Positions 5,503-5,551 of a stretch of 5,551 bases of DNA are shown here, piece by piece (within the stretch, counting starts at the first letter, position 1; each line of letters opens with the position of its first letter). The stretch comes from Planctomycetota bacterium. GTDB lineage: Bacteria; Planctomycetota; Phycisphaerae; UBA1845; PWPN01. The DNA lies in the NCBI GenBank assembly GCA_020346805.1, contig CP070790.1, positions 527,280 to 532,830 on the forward strand. Reading direction: 5' to 3'. The position numbers and the translations under genes are program-made. Below the pieces are notes generated by a model that worked only from the letters and a program-made list of their open reading frames with translations, did not search any database and had not been told where the DNA came from.

Positions 5503-5551
5503 TCACTGCCGTTCGAAAGATCGCATTCAATGCCGGTCATCGGCTCTGGAA
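5499..5551 (+). CDS. queD: 6-carboxy-5,6,7,8-tetrahydropterin synthase, N-terminal fragment cut by the window edge
   Basis: An ATG at 5499 overlaps the queF stop as ATGA and opens a frame of 17 codons to the edge of the window. The translated start, MITAVRKIAFNAGHRLW, matches the N-terminus of the PTPS/QueD family, where a strand ending in F-x-A-x-H-R-L carries the first zinc-binding histidine (here His14). QueD converts 7,8-dihydroneopterin triphosphate to 6-carboxytetrahydropterin, the first dedicated step towards queuosine. The operon context (queC, queF) supports QueD over a biopterin-pathway PTPS. The rest of the gene, including the catalytic Cys and further histidines, is outside the window, so its integrity cannot be judged. 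Confidence 0.75.
   Translation, partial: MITAVRKIAFNAGHRLW

Overview
The window looks like chromosomal DNA of a bacterium in the Planctomycetota, perhaps Phycisphaerae. This is an inference with moderate confidence. It rests on a SpoVG protein carrying an inserted zinc ribbon and a long disordered tail, on a tiny zinc-ribbon protein of the pattern common in that phylum, on a secreted glycosidase-like protein with a C-terminal membrane anchor, and on long non-coding gaps. No rRNA, tRNA, CRISPR array or mobile element is visible.

Layout. Positions 1-171 are a leader for a plus-strand gene (172-1452) encoding a secreted, probably surface-anchored protein that resembles clan GH-A glycoside hydrolases. 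It converges on a minus-strand pair: ispE (2467-3384, isoprenoid precursor kinase), followed 51 nt downstream by spoVG (1555-2415). The ispE-spoVG neighbourhood is also known from Bacillus. A 640-nt region without a convincing gene (3385-4024) separates this pair from a plus-strand block: a 63-residue zinc-ribbon protein (4025-4216), then queC (4374-5027), queF (5110-5502) and the first 17 codons of queD (5499 to the window edge).

The que genes form a queuosine-precursor operon. QueD makes 6-carboxytetrahydropterin, QueC makes preQ0, and QueF reduces preQ0 to preQ1, which is inserted into tRNA. QueE is not in the window and could lie downstream.

The most interesting non-coding signal is the queC leader (4216-4340). 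A 10-bp stem (4285-4294 with 4330-4339, one G-U pair) would bury the AGGGG ribosome-binding site just before the first possible queC start. Upstream of it is a set of complementary segments that could form mutually exclusive or pseudoknotted helices. It does not match the preQ1 riboswitch classes as I remember them, so it is a candidate for an undescribed regulatory leader. The other notable points are the domain architecture of SpoVG and the C-terminal anchor of the glycosidase-like protein.
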